Origin: Entoloma clypeatum
Taxonomy: Eukaryota > Basidiomycota > Agaricomycetes > Agaricales > Entolomataceae
DNA length: 64,000 nucleotides
NCBI GenBank assembly: GCA_963565915.1
Contig: OY751492.1
Location: 1,798,001 to 1,862,000, forward strand
Direction of reading: 5' to 3'
Positions within the stretch are counted from its first letter, which is position 1. Every line of letters begins with the position of its first letter. Position numbers and translations under genes: made by a program. Below the pieces are notes generated by a model that ran no database searches, was not told where the DNA came from, and saw nothing but the letters and a program-made list of their open reading frames with translations. Below, piece after piece: positions 1 through 8,360 of this stretch.

Positions 1-704
1 GCATAATGTTCTGTCCTGTCGACCATCTGATGTACGTCAATAAGTTTCTTCATAAAAGAGGCGTCACTGATGCCGATCCCGTCCTCTCTTCTCTTGCTCA
101 AAACCTCCCGTCTAAGTAAATGAAGCATTTGGTTCTCGTGTTCATCCGAGAGCCAGTTCTTTGTTAGATATGTTGCCAGATGGTCTGTTGTTACCGCGGC
201 TGGGAAACCATTGATGTCACTAGCCCACGAAATGCATGCCAGTTCATTGTAGACCTTTTTGATCAAGGATTTCGTGTCAGTATGTTGCCTATGACTCCCT
301 TGTTTCTGCAGGCTTTCCTCTGCATCAACCCACGTCTTCTTCAATGGCCGTAGATGGAAGACTTGTATCCAGTAGGAAATGACCCAGGTAGGTAGTCGCT
401 CCGCATGGTGTCCTGGTGCATGCAGACAGAGTATCGATCGCGACCGTGACAGATTCTTCGCTCCAATCAGCATGTTGAGCACGGCGAGTGGGGGAGTTGG
501 GATGGCCTGAATATCTGTAATGCTGGTAATTGATGGTGCGAGGTCGGAGAGGATTTTTTCAGATGGGTCAATGGAGCCGTCAAATGCTTGGGCTGCTGCA
601 GGAAGCCGAAACTGTAAAAAGTCCAAGATGGACATGTCTCGCTCTGGTAAGATTCTCTTCTTGAGTTCAGGAGGGATTATCGGCAGCTGATTATCTTCCA
701 TCAT
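1..704 (-). CDS. Ulp1-type (C48) protease family protein, N-terminal part, runs off left edge
   Basis: The minus strand is open from ATG at 704 to the window edge, about 234 codons with no stop; an in-frame TAA lies about 70 nt upstream, which supports this start. The protein begins MMEDNQLPII and contains LPTWVISYWIQVFHLR near residues 105-120 and NWLSDEHENQMLHLLRREVL near 190-210. These match from memory the region that precedes the SUMO-protease-like cysteine protease domain in large Agaricomycete protein families, many of which ride on KDZ DNA transposons. The catalytic His-Asp-Cys part would lie left of the window and is not seen. No frameshift is visible, unlike almost every other gene here. 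It could be a live gene or part of a KDZ element; no KDZ transposase is visible in this window. Confidence 0.65.
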   Translation of the reverse strand, partial: MMEDNQLPIIPPELKKRILPERDMSILDFLQFRLPAAAQAFDGSIDPSEKILSDLAPSITSITDIQAIPTPPLAVLNMLIGAKNLSRSRSILCLHAPGHHAERLPTWVISYWIQVFHLRPLKKTWVDAEESLQKQGSHRQHTDTKSLIKKVYNELACISWASDINGFPAAVTTDHLATYLTKNWLSDEHENQMLHLLRREVLSKRREDGIGISDASFMKKLIDVHQMVDRTEHY

Positions 705-995
705 TGCGCTTGGAATAATGCTGAGGACAACAGCGTAATGCAACGAAAGGTTGCTACCAAGTAGAATAAACTTTTAGCCTACATCTACGTACCTCAGTAC
801 CTATTTCATATTTAGATTTCGTACCTCAACATGTGGATAGTTACCTCTTGAAAATCTGGGGTAACCTGCTGAAAAAAAAAGGTTGTCACGGTGAACTCAG
901 CGGGCTGCCGAAACCAAAATTTCGGCAGGGCCGTCACGCATCACAGGGCCTGCCGAATTGAACGAAATGGTACAGTATTCGCGTGTTTGGACATG

Positions 996-1350
996 TTATC
1001 TATTGAAGGCGGCCCATTCCGCTGCCCACATCTTATCGCGGATGGCCCTAGGGGGCTTTCGGTCCTGCTTGAGAGTACAAACCTGTATTTTTACAATTCA
1101 GCCGCTCAACATAACATTACCACGTGCAGGGATGACTCACTCCTCTTGAAGTTGGAGTGGGATAGTTGCAAAAAATTTTCGCCAACCGGCTGGCAACGCA
1201 ACAGTCATCGTCGATTATGCATGGCTTGCCTACGCCACCCTGACCCCGTCTGCACTGGCGGCCCGGGGGGCCTTCTACAGGAGAGGCTGCTTGGGCAGCG
1301 CCGGTGACACATAAAACGATGGAAAAGACGAGACCGGGGGAGAAGTGCAT
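996..1350 (-). CDS. Small secreted cysteine-rich protein, knottin-like, two exons
   Basis: Exon 1 is 1350..1141 and exon 2 is 1082..996, joined over a 58 nt intron (GTGAGT at 1140..1135, ATACAG ending at 1083). The product is 98 residues. It starts MHFSPGLVFSIVLCVTGAAQA, a typical secretion signal with an Ala-x-Ala cleavage site. After it come six cysteines in the order C-x10-C-x5-CC-x9-C-x10-C, the spacing class of inhibitor-cystine-knot (knottin) folds; the sixth appears only when the intron is removed. Unspliced, the frame ends in a stop at 1117 with a different sixth cysteine. A TATA box lies about 105 nt upstream. Function is unknown; small secreted cysteine-rich proteins of fungi include effectors, but nothing here shows a target. 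Fold and splice are inferred. Confidence 0.6.
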
Positions 1351-1452
1351 AGTAAGGAGAATAGGTGCTTGGTGGACTGATTCGAGTGAGTGCAATGTTC
1401 GATCACTGAGTCGGACACTTGCTGTGCTGAATGTGGCCAATGGCCTCAGCAT

Positions 1453-1463
1453 CCTTTTATATC
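1453..1463 (-). promoter_or_regulatory. TATA box of the small secreted protein gene
   Basis: The minus strand reads ATATAAAAGGA here, about 105 nt upstream of the ATG at 1350. The 1351-1774 stretch holds no other gene I can support and is best read as promoter and 5' leader. Confidence 0.5.
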
Positions 1464-1774
1464 CCCAACGCCAATTACCGACTTGCAGATCAATGGAGAA
1501 ATTTTCGGAAGAAGCAGTGAGAATTGGAAGCCTTGAGCCAAGTCGGCTGTGGAAGAAGGTCAGGGATACAGTACTGCCGGTCAGAAATATCTGTGAATCC
1601 TCAAGTATCTTGACTGGCAGCGCACCCGTGTGGAGGATATCCACTCATCGGTGCCCTCCGCATACTAATCTTTCGCCGCCAGAATGATTCTTACGACAGG
1701 ACAATACTTACCTTACCGCTGGTGGACCTCGATTCTATGGACGTCGTACGAGGATACGAGACACGGGTTCTAGA

Positions 1775-2070
1775 CCTCCATCTAAACCTCGGTGACACAG
1801 AGACCGCCTGCAGGGAAGCCCGAGCGGCGACACATTTATTCAAGATTCGCACATCGTCCGTCCACCGTGGCACCGCCGGATAGCTATCTGAGGTGCGAAA
1901 TTGGACCTCACCGAGCTACTAAGTACAGGCCAGCGCGCTACACATTCCGATTTTTAGACGTCGACCTCGATATGCGGCCAATTGCGAAAACGCTATGTAC
2001 TTGTCGCGTGGCCTGTACCAACTCCCCTGACCCACGCCGTGTGAGGCCTGGCCTTGGAGTCGTGGTTACC
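1775..2070 (+). repeat. Diverged direct duplication, copy 1
   Basis: Aligns by eye with 2322-2615: shared blocks include CTAAACCTCGGTGACA, CTGCAGGGAAGCCC, CATCGTCCGTCCACCGTGGC, GACCTCACCGAGCTAC and ACGTCGACCTC. Spacing of the blocks is kept, identity roughly 70-75 percent. No intact reading frame is shared, so it looks like an old duplicated non-coding or decayed sequence. Confidence 0.7.
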
Positions 2071-2321
2071 GGTTACACGTTACAGCTAGATCCATATCGT
2101 TAGGCCGTCTGGGGACAAAATGACGTACAGCAAAGTCGAGCAGAGAAAATAGAAGTTGCCTTGGCAGGAATCGGACGTACGCGTAACCGAGGTGCGCTGT
2201 CGCCTGCTGGAACCGAGCATGCACAGTCACTGTGTGAGTCGCCGTTCCATGCAAATTCAAACACCCAGCGGATTCTGTGAGCTCAGTATGTTCCCCTCAG
2301 TGCTGTTGGAGACTCCCTCAC

Positions 2322-2615
2322 TCTAAACCTCGGTGACAGAGAGCCGGAGACCACCTGCAGGGAAGCCCCAGCAGCGACACGTCGATTGAAAATTCACATA
2401 TCGTCCGTCCACCGTGGCACGATATCTACCCGAGGTGCGAGACTTGAACCTCACCGAGCTACCGCAGACAAACGCGTTACCCAACCACATTTCAGACGTC
2501 GACCTCAGTGTGCAGTCAATCGCGAAGAGGCTATGCTATGTAGAGACGTGGCCTGTACCAGCTCCATTGACCCATGCCATGTGAGCCTGGCCTTGATCGT
2601 GGTTGACGTCCACGC
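2322..2615 (+). repeat. Diverged direct duplication, copy 2
   Basis: Second copy of the 1775-2070 unit, about 545 nt downstream in the same orientation. On the minus strand a core reads GGTTGGGTAACGCG and, about 25 nt later, GAGGTTCAAGTCTCGC, similar to tRNA A and B boxes; copy 1 has a weaker version (TAGCGCGCTGGCC, GAGGTCCAATTTCGC). Whether this is tRNA-derived is uncertain. Confidence 0.7.
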
Positions 2616-3396
2616 GATCGCGGCCAGTGCAGGCGGTCCCTGGGAAGTCCTCCGATTCTTCGGCGAGGGCAGAAGCATCCTCTGAGCCGGCTCTCGTTCC
2701 TCCCTAGTTCGAACATCGGATTCCACCAGTGCTTTACCCACAAAGGTGCCCCTGTGCTTCCGCAGGGGCTGGAACAGCGGTCACGACTCGTCCACGTCGG
2801 TCAAGCCTGTAACCACAAGTGCGCCGCGGGAACGTTTTCGACTCCTGGAATAAAGGTTTCTCGACGCCCCCCTCAGCCGGACGCGTCGTTACAGAGATGC
2901 GCGAGGTTGGAGTATATGTGGTTTTCCTTTTGTTACTGGTTGGGAACTGACTTTCTGGTGTCTGTTAGATTGCTCAACCTAGTCAGTAGGGGTGATATAT
3001 CATATTCTAACATCTTAGCATGTACAGCATTAATTACAGGTCTACTGGGTGATATATCATGAGTGATCTATCACCCTCATTGTAATATGTCACGACTCCC
3101 CTGAAGTCTTTGTGGTTCATTTCTGTTTGCTGGTTCATGCAACTTAGTCAGTCGGCCAATATAATGAACCGTGGCCATGCTTGTGCGCCATTCCCTTTTT
3201 AATTCATTAGCTAGTTATTTTTATTCCTTCCTGATATGGGTTTTCGCAGGTCGGGGATTGTCTGGGATAGGGGTAGCCCCTCCGCGATGGTGCAGCTTAT
3301 AATGGGTGTAGGGGTACAGAAAGCCCACATGTTTTTATGAGGATGATAGTGGCGACAGGCTCTCGGTGTTGAGTACCTCCCAGCACACTTCCCCCT
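2616..3396. other. No gene recognised
   Basis: Only short ORFs without family features. 2985-3075 holds several GATATATCA and ATTAATTACAGGT pieces that recur in the inverted-repeat arms near 4950-5030 and 12705-12820. Confidence 0.5.
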
Positions 3397-3659
3397 CTCT
3401 GGCCACTGGTTTCGCCTCCCGCGCCATTTGGCGGACGGGCAGGTGGCACCAGTGGGTGGTTTCAGGGTGGTGGACAGTGCAGTCATAGACATCCCACCCA
3501 TCATGTCTCATCCCCCAGTGCTCGCATTGTTGGGCCACTTGCTGTCGCGAGCCTCCCAGTGCACCTCCCCCTCTCTGGCCACTGGTTTTGCCTCCCGCAC
3601 CATTTGGCAGACGGGTAGGTGGCAGCAGTGGGCAGGTTTGGGGTGGTGGACGGGGCAGT
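3397..3659 (+). repeat. Two direct copies of a recurring GC-rich module
   Basis: A segment of about 65 bp (CCTCTCTGGCCACTGGTTT, GCCATTTGGCGGACGGGCAG, GTGGCACCAGTGGG) occurs at 3397-3480 and again at 3574-3645. Related copies are at 13985-14045 and 34195-34275 (reverse) and 60216-60285 (forward, inside a hAT-D element). Confidence 0.75.
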
Positions 3660-5051
3660 CGTGAACGGGGAGATCGTGGATGGAGTGGTTGTGGACGTGG
3701 TGGTTGTGGACGTGGTGGTCTGGACAGGGCAGTCGTGGACGGGGCAGTCATGGTTGTAGATAGGGTGGTCATGGACGGGGCGGTCATGGATGGGGCAGGT
3801 CGTGGATGTCTCATCCTGTCCCATTACAATTCTCGTCTCATCTCATCTCATCTCATCTTATGACCTCACAGCTCTCATCCAGTCGCATCTCCATCCTCGG
3901 TCCTGTCTCACCCCCAATTGCTTCCTTGTTCCGTCTGTCTTGTGACTTGTCTTTTGCTTTCACGTCCCCCGGCTGCATGCAGGTGTTGACAGAGGCAACC
4001 CATTGATGTGTTGAGACCGTGGATACGGGCATTGATGGCATGGGCTTGGTGTGGGTGTTGAACGTTGAATGTTGGATGTTGGATGCATTGGTCAGAATGT
4101 GCGGAAAGTTGAACTTTCCATCATGTGACTACAATATTGATCGTCATTTGAGGTTCGCAAAAAACATGGATTACCTTACAGTGTGCCATCCTCTGGATAA
4201 TTCCTTTAGATATTACAGGAATACATGATTTGTAAAACATTCCTCTGAATGAGATGCTTGAAAAAGCCTGGACCCTAGAATTGAGAAGGTCAGATGGCAG
4301 GTGCACAAAATAGCCCAAATCTCAACTTAAACTTACAGATTAACTTTAAGTGCTACCTACTGTCGTCCTCACTCTGGTTCCCATCCAAGGTATTTTCTAC
4401 CATCTTGACACACTTCAGAGCCTGTTAGTCCTAGATTACCTTGCAGTGCAAAGAACACAAGTATGTTCTGTTTTTGTAGATTTTCCTGCATCATTTCTGA
4501 ATTATTTCATCAAGTCACAGACATGGAGTCTGCCTTATTTGTTTGGCAAAAATCACTGCAAATAAATACAAATTGATGGGGAATAGAAATGAAAGGAACC
4601 TGTGCCACAGATCTGCCAACATATTATGTTTTTTGTGACTGACATGAGGAAATCATATCTGTAAACCTCGAACAATATGCAACTCAAATTGATCCCTTTA
4701 CTTGATTATTGTTATGTCGGCTATGCAGTCAGAAATGTAAATTAAAGGAGCTCGAGTAGTATGTTTTACTATGTTTTTTACGGAGGTTTTGCAAGTGAAG
4801 GAAACCAAACCCGGAAACTGATGATTTGATGCACAGCCACACCAAGGTGATGGCGGCTGTATTGATGGCACAATCACAGCGAACCAACCCCCAGAAGAAC
4901 CCTGCAGGGCCAGCTTGTGAGGAAGATGGGCGACACCACGATATATCACCTGTGATGTATCACCTGGTGAACCTGTAATTAATGATGTAGATGTAACACG
5001 GCTGTGCTATGATTACAGGACTGTGATATATCAATACTACGTCTAGGGCTC
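3574..5051 (+). repeat. Left arm of a large inverted repeat
   Basis: This stretch reappears, reverse-complemented and diverged, at 12699-14050. Matching landmarks: CTAGGGCTC at the inner edge (5044-5052 and 12694-12703), the GATATATCA/ATTAATTACAGG block, CAGGGCCAGCTTGTGAGG, ATTTGGGC...TCTCAACTTAAACTTACA, the GAAAGTTGAAC block near 4106, and the CTCGTCTCATCTCATC block near 3830. Homology stops sharply at the inner edge. Confidence 0.8.
3660..3812 (+). repeat. 15-bp type minisatellite (GTGGTTGTGGACGTG)n
   Basis: Imperfect tandem units of about 15 bp based on GTGGACGGGGCAGTC / GTGGTTGTGGACGTG. It creates low-complexity Thr/Pro/His ORFs on the minus strand that are not genes. It is followed by a short (TCTCA)n run near 3837-3860. 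Confidence 0.7.
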
Positions 5052-5344
5052 GATTGCTCCGCTCTACCAGATTATCCTGGTGTGCATACAGAGCCACCCG
5101 TTTCGGTCAATACGCTCAGAACATTTGCAGCATTGTCGGTGTCTGTTGGGTGCACACGAGATGTGTGTGGAGCTGTTCGAGGAGTTTTGGGAGGCTGGTT
5201 ATGCGCAGATAAATGGTAGGAGGAGTTTCATACGCCAGTTGAAGCTGTGTTTGGGTCGTTGACAAGCAAACAAGAGAAGGAAGAAGTACCTTGGGGGGTG
5301 ACCCCCATTCCACCTACTCTGTACTTATCCTGCTGTGCATATGG

Positions 5345-6097
5345 TGTTGACTTTTGAACTTATCAGAACGAGCAAATTGGATAGCCACTCATTGCAGAAA
5401 ATGTATCCATGCCCTTGATCAACAAAGTTGACGACAATCGAGGCATACTAAAGAAAACAACCCCCAGACCCGCCCGCAAGCTGCTTGATGACACCGTCCA
5501 ACGGACCACGCCCCCGTGCATAGTTGTCATTGTGCACAGGTGAATTGGATATCTTAGCAAACTCAGCCTGTAGATATGTTTGGACATCACCCCACTATCA
5601 CCCCTCTCTCCATACAGGGATAGGTGTGTAGTCATGGCTGCTATTTTTGGCTTGTCAAACGTGTCCTGGATATGGCTCACAAAAAGGAACCGTAGAGGAA
5701 GATGATGCTTGTCCACCAAGTCATGAACATGCTCTAGAACCAGCGATCGATTGAGATTGCCCTCACATTTATCTAAGTCATCTATGATGACAACAAAAGG
5801 CGGGGAAGCGATGCTCAGCATTTCAGGAGGCCTGAGGGAGTCGTCATGTGATCCGAAGTAGGGGGTAGGCTACAGGGAACAGCTTGAATCATGGGCCACG
5901 ATGTAGGGATCGTCGCTGAGCACGTTCTCGATCCTACAGGCTCTGTCGAGAGCGGACATTGTGGCCAGCATCGGAACGAGATGTTTCATAGAGTGAACAC
6001 TATTCAGCCAACAAATCTTTCGAAACATGTGAGCTTCGGAGATCACTGAGAAGCCATTTGGGGACTTTGTCGACACAGAATGATGAGACCTCTTCAT
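5345..6097 (-). pseudogene. NACHT STAND-NTPase (NLR-like) gene relic
   Basis: Minus-strand pieces in several frames match the NACHT domain of Agaricomycete NLR-like proteins. The order is: a segment at 6097-5870 with SDDPYIVAHDS, the usual VLxxDPxI region; then Walker B in PFVVIIDDLDKCEG with DLVDKHHLPLRFLF just after (from 5821); then, in another frame, GVIKQLAGGSGGCFL and YASIVVNFVDQG near 5500-5410, with a TAG between them. No P-loop and no WD40 or ankyrin repeats are visible, so it is a fragment. Intact family members are ATP-dependent sensors used in self/non-self recognition. The relic fills the loop of the inverted repeat. Confidence 0.75.
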
Positions 6098-6336
6098 GAT
6101 GAAAGATGGCAGTTTATTGGGTGGGTATTGTGCTGGGTAGGGTGGATTCTCTACGTAGAAAGTGTAAGTGCAAACCTTGCAAGTTGCACAAAATTAACTG
6201 CTGCATGAGAACTTGGTGTCAGGATGGCGTTAAACTTTTACAGGTTTGGTAACCCATCGTGTTCTGTACCTATCTCCTCCCCTCCTTTCCCTCTCCAATT
6301 GCCCATGTTGTATTGTGTTTTCTCCCTGTTTCCTCG

Positions 6337-6687
6337 TGTTGAAACATTCAAATATGGATGTATCAACAGTCAATCACGCGACTATGATCATGTGTTTTAC
6401 CATGTGACTTGACCACATGAAGTGTTCTAAACATAGAACAATCTAGACTCACTCTAGATCTCTGAGTCATCTCTGTGACTCAGGTGATGCTGTATACCAG
6501 AGATGTTCCATCATGTTCTAGCCAATAGCATTACTAGCTCATAGTTGGTCTGTGTGCATTCCCATAAGTATAAGTACTGCATGTAAGTAGTGTAGTACGA
6601 TAGGCTTTACAAGTTCCCCAACTTCTATCATCGCCCACTCTTCTCAACATCTCAACCCCTTCACTTCAATGTGAGTATCATTAACCA
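6337..6687 (+). repeat. Partial Copia-type LTR
   Basis: Starts TGTTGAAACATTC, like the solo LTR at 28091-28402 (TGTTGAAACTTTTCC), followed by CATGTGAC motifs, a CATAAGTATAAGTAC promoter-like stretch and a CT-rich leader ending near AATGTGAGTATC. The 3' end is missing: it stops at the edge of the inverted repeat, where Gypsy1 later inserted. Confidence 0.4.
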
Positions 6688-6692
6688 GAGCC

Positions 6693-7125
6693 TGTAAGGG
6701 CAACCACTTTCACTTTTCACTTTTCCTTTCCTTTCTTCCTTTCCTTTCTATTCCACCATCTCCGACGTCCTCCGATCATATCCGCTGTCTCCGACATCTT
6801 ATCCGCCTCTCCGCATCCGACAACTCCGCCCCCATCCGCTACTCCGCACATCGGATCGCAGGTACTATCATTCATCTTGTTTCCATTCATCCTTCATCGC
6901 TACTCCTGATCATTGCTCATCATTCATGTGTCTTGTTTTATCTCTTATTTCATATCTCATTTTACTATTTATCTCGCTAGCTTGCAGGGGAATCCTTAGA
7001 ACTTTCTCTTCGGATCTCCCTTGCAAGGTGTGTGTTGTATTACTTATCAGACTGCTCAATCTAAACTTTGGATCTCCCTTGCAAGTATCTGAGTTTGAGT
7101 CTTGGATCGTAAGGTCGCCCTTACA
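6693..7125 (+). repeat. Gypsy1 5' LTR
   Basis: TGTAAGGGCAACC...GGTCGCCCTTACA, 433 bp, near identical to 12274-12693 apart from a 13 bp longer CTTTCCTTTC run. The ends themselves are an imperfect inverted repeat. TATTTAT at 6966-6972 is a TATA-like element; the predicted RNA start is near 6998, 32 nt on. The 14-bp block ATCTCCCTTGCAAG occurs twice in the R-U5 part. Confidence 0.95.
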
Positions 7126-7127
7126 GT

Positions 7128-7137
7128 AGAAAGTTCT
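7128..7137 (+). other. Gypsy1 primer-binding site, self-priming type
   Basis: AGAAAGTTCT, two nt after the LTR, is the exact reverse complement of AGAACTTTCT at 6998-7007 in the LTR, where the RNA should start. No tRNA 3'-end complement is seen. In Tf1 of fission yeast the first 11 nt of the mRNA anneal to the PBS in this way. 10 of 10 bases pair. Confidence 0.7.
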
Positions 7138-7172
7138 CTTCTAATTGGACCGGGTCTGATGGCATCGTTGTC

Positions 7173-8360
7173 ATGATTCCGCACTTCAGAGCAGCTTCGT
7201 CCGCATCCGACTCTGATACATCTCACACCCCTTCCAGTTCTTCTAATTACCTCTCCGTAACTGGTGATTCTGCTCCGCGCATAGTAATGGACAACCCCAA
7301 TCGCCTTGAACAGCTCGAGCACGAGTTCCAGGAACAACGTCAAACTCTTGCTGATATCTCGACTCAACTTGACCAAGTCCTCCTCGCCTTCAACGCAATT
7401 CCTGCCCCAGCTCCACCACCTATCCCACCTGCTCCCGTACCCACCGCTCCGCTCGCTCCAGCCAATCCGGGCGTGCGTCGAGCAAAACCTGCCAATCCAT
7501 CAGACTTCGATGGATCACGCGCAAATGGCTGGACCTTTCTAAACTCCTGTGAATTGTTTATGGGGCTGGCTCCGGAACAGTTTGCAGATGACCATGCTGA
7601 AATTTATTGGGCCTTATCTTTCATGAAGAGTGGACGTGCAGCACGCTTTGCGGATCACATTATCCGACAGGAGTGGAGGACCGGTGCTCCGCCTTATCGG
7701 ACTTGGGTGGACTTCCATGCAGTCTTTACAGCGGAGTTCACTCCGAAGAATGAGGAACAGGATGTGAGACTGATCCTCAAAGGAGAATCCTATTATCAAG
7801 GTCAACAGGGTGTCGAGACCTATATTGACGAGTTCAAAGACTACATTGACAAAGCGGGCTATCAGGAGGATACAAACATCGTACTCAAATTCCGCCATGG
7901 TCTCCGTTCCGACATTCAGAACGAGATTGCCACCCTGACCCACGGACGACCTGCGGATGACAACCCCAACGAGTGGTACTCTGCAGCACGAGTCAATGAT
8001 GACAATAGGATTGCCAACAAAGCCTTCAAAGCCACTGCTCCGACCCGCACCTCCGCCTTCCACAACATTGTTGGACCACGAGTACCTGGCACCTCAGTAT
8101 TCCCTTGCCCCTACATTCCATTCACTCCGTGTACAGCTCCGCTCGCATCCGCATCTGCTCCGCTGACAAGGGACCCCAATGCAATGGACATTGATACTTC
8201 ACGCGTCAAAGGCAAGAATGCCAATGCATGCTTCAGATGTAACAAAATGGGTCACTTTAGTCGTGAATGCCCCCTTCGCTTTGACGTTCGCTTCATGACA
8301 ATGGAGGAGCAGGACAAGTCGGAAGAAGGACAGGAGGATTTTCCTCCCCACAGTGGGTGA
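7173..8360 (+). CDS. gag: Gypsy1 Gag
   Basis: 395 codons, open. The N-terminus is Ser/Pro rich; MDNPNRLEQL at codon 39 is an alternative start. A coiled region (LEHEFQEQRQTLADISTQLD) precedes a Pro/Ala linker. The capsid-like retrotransposon gag domain follows at about residues 105-265 (WTFLNSCELFMGLAPEQF, YWALSFMKSGRAARFADHI). A CCHC zinc knuckle, CFRCNKMGHFSREC, lies near residue 353 and would bind RNA. Gag forms the particle in which reverse transcription occurs. The frame ends at 8360 inside the start of pol, which is in the -1 frame and open from 8285, so Gag-Pol could be made by a -1 frameshift in the 75 nt overlap; I see no classical slippery heptamer. Confidence 0.9.
   Translation: MIPHFRAASSASDSDTSHTPSSSSNYLSVTGDSAPRIVMDNPNRLEQLEHEFQEQRQTLADISTQLDQVLLAFNAIPAPAPPPIPPAPVPTAPLAPANPGVRRAKPANPSDFDGSRANGWTFLNSCELFMGLAPEQFADDHAEIYWALSFMKSGRAARFADHIIRQEWRTGAPPYRTWVDFHAVFTAEFTPKNEEQDVRLILKGESYYQGQQGVETYIDEFKDYIDKAGYQEDTNIVLKFRHGLRSDIQNEIATLTHGRPADDNPNEWYSAARVNDDNRIANKAFKATAPTRTSAFHNIVGPRVPGTSVFPCPYIPFTPCTAPLASASAPLTRDPNAMDIDTSRVKGKNANACFRCNKMGHFSRECPLRFDVRFMTMEEQDKSEEGQEDFPPHSG

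Noticed and set aside
891..1307. 138-codon plus ORF
   Set aside because: Antisense shadow of the secreted-protein gene with no family features.
1117..1644. 175-codon minus ORF as one long protein
   Set aside because: The signal peptide at an internal Met (1350), a TATA box inside the upstream part and a good intron favour the shorter spliced gene.
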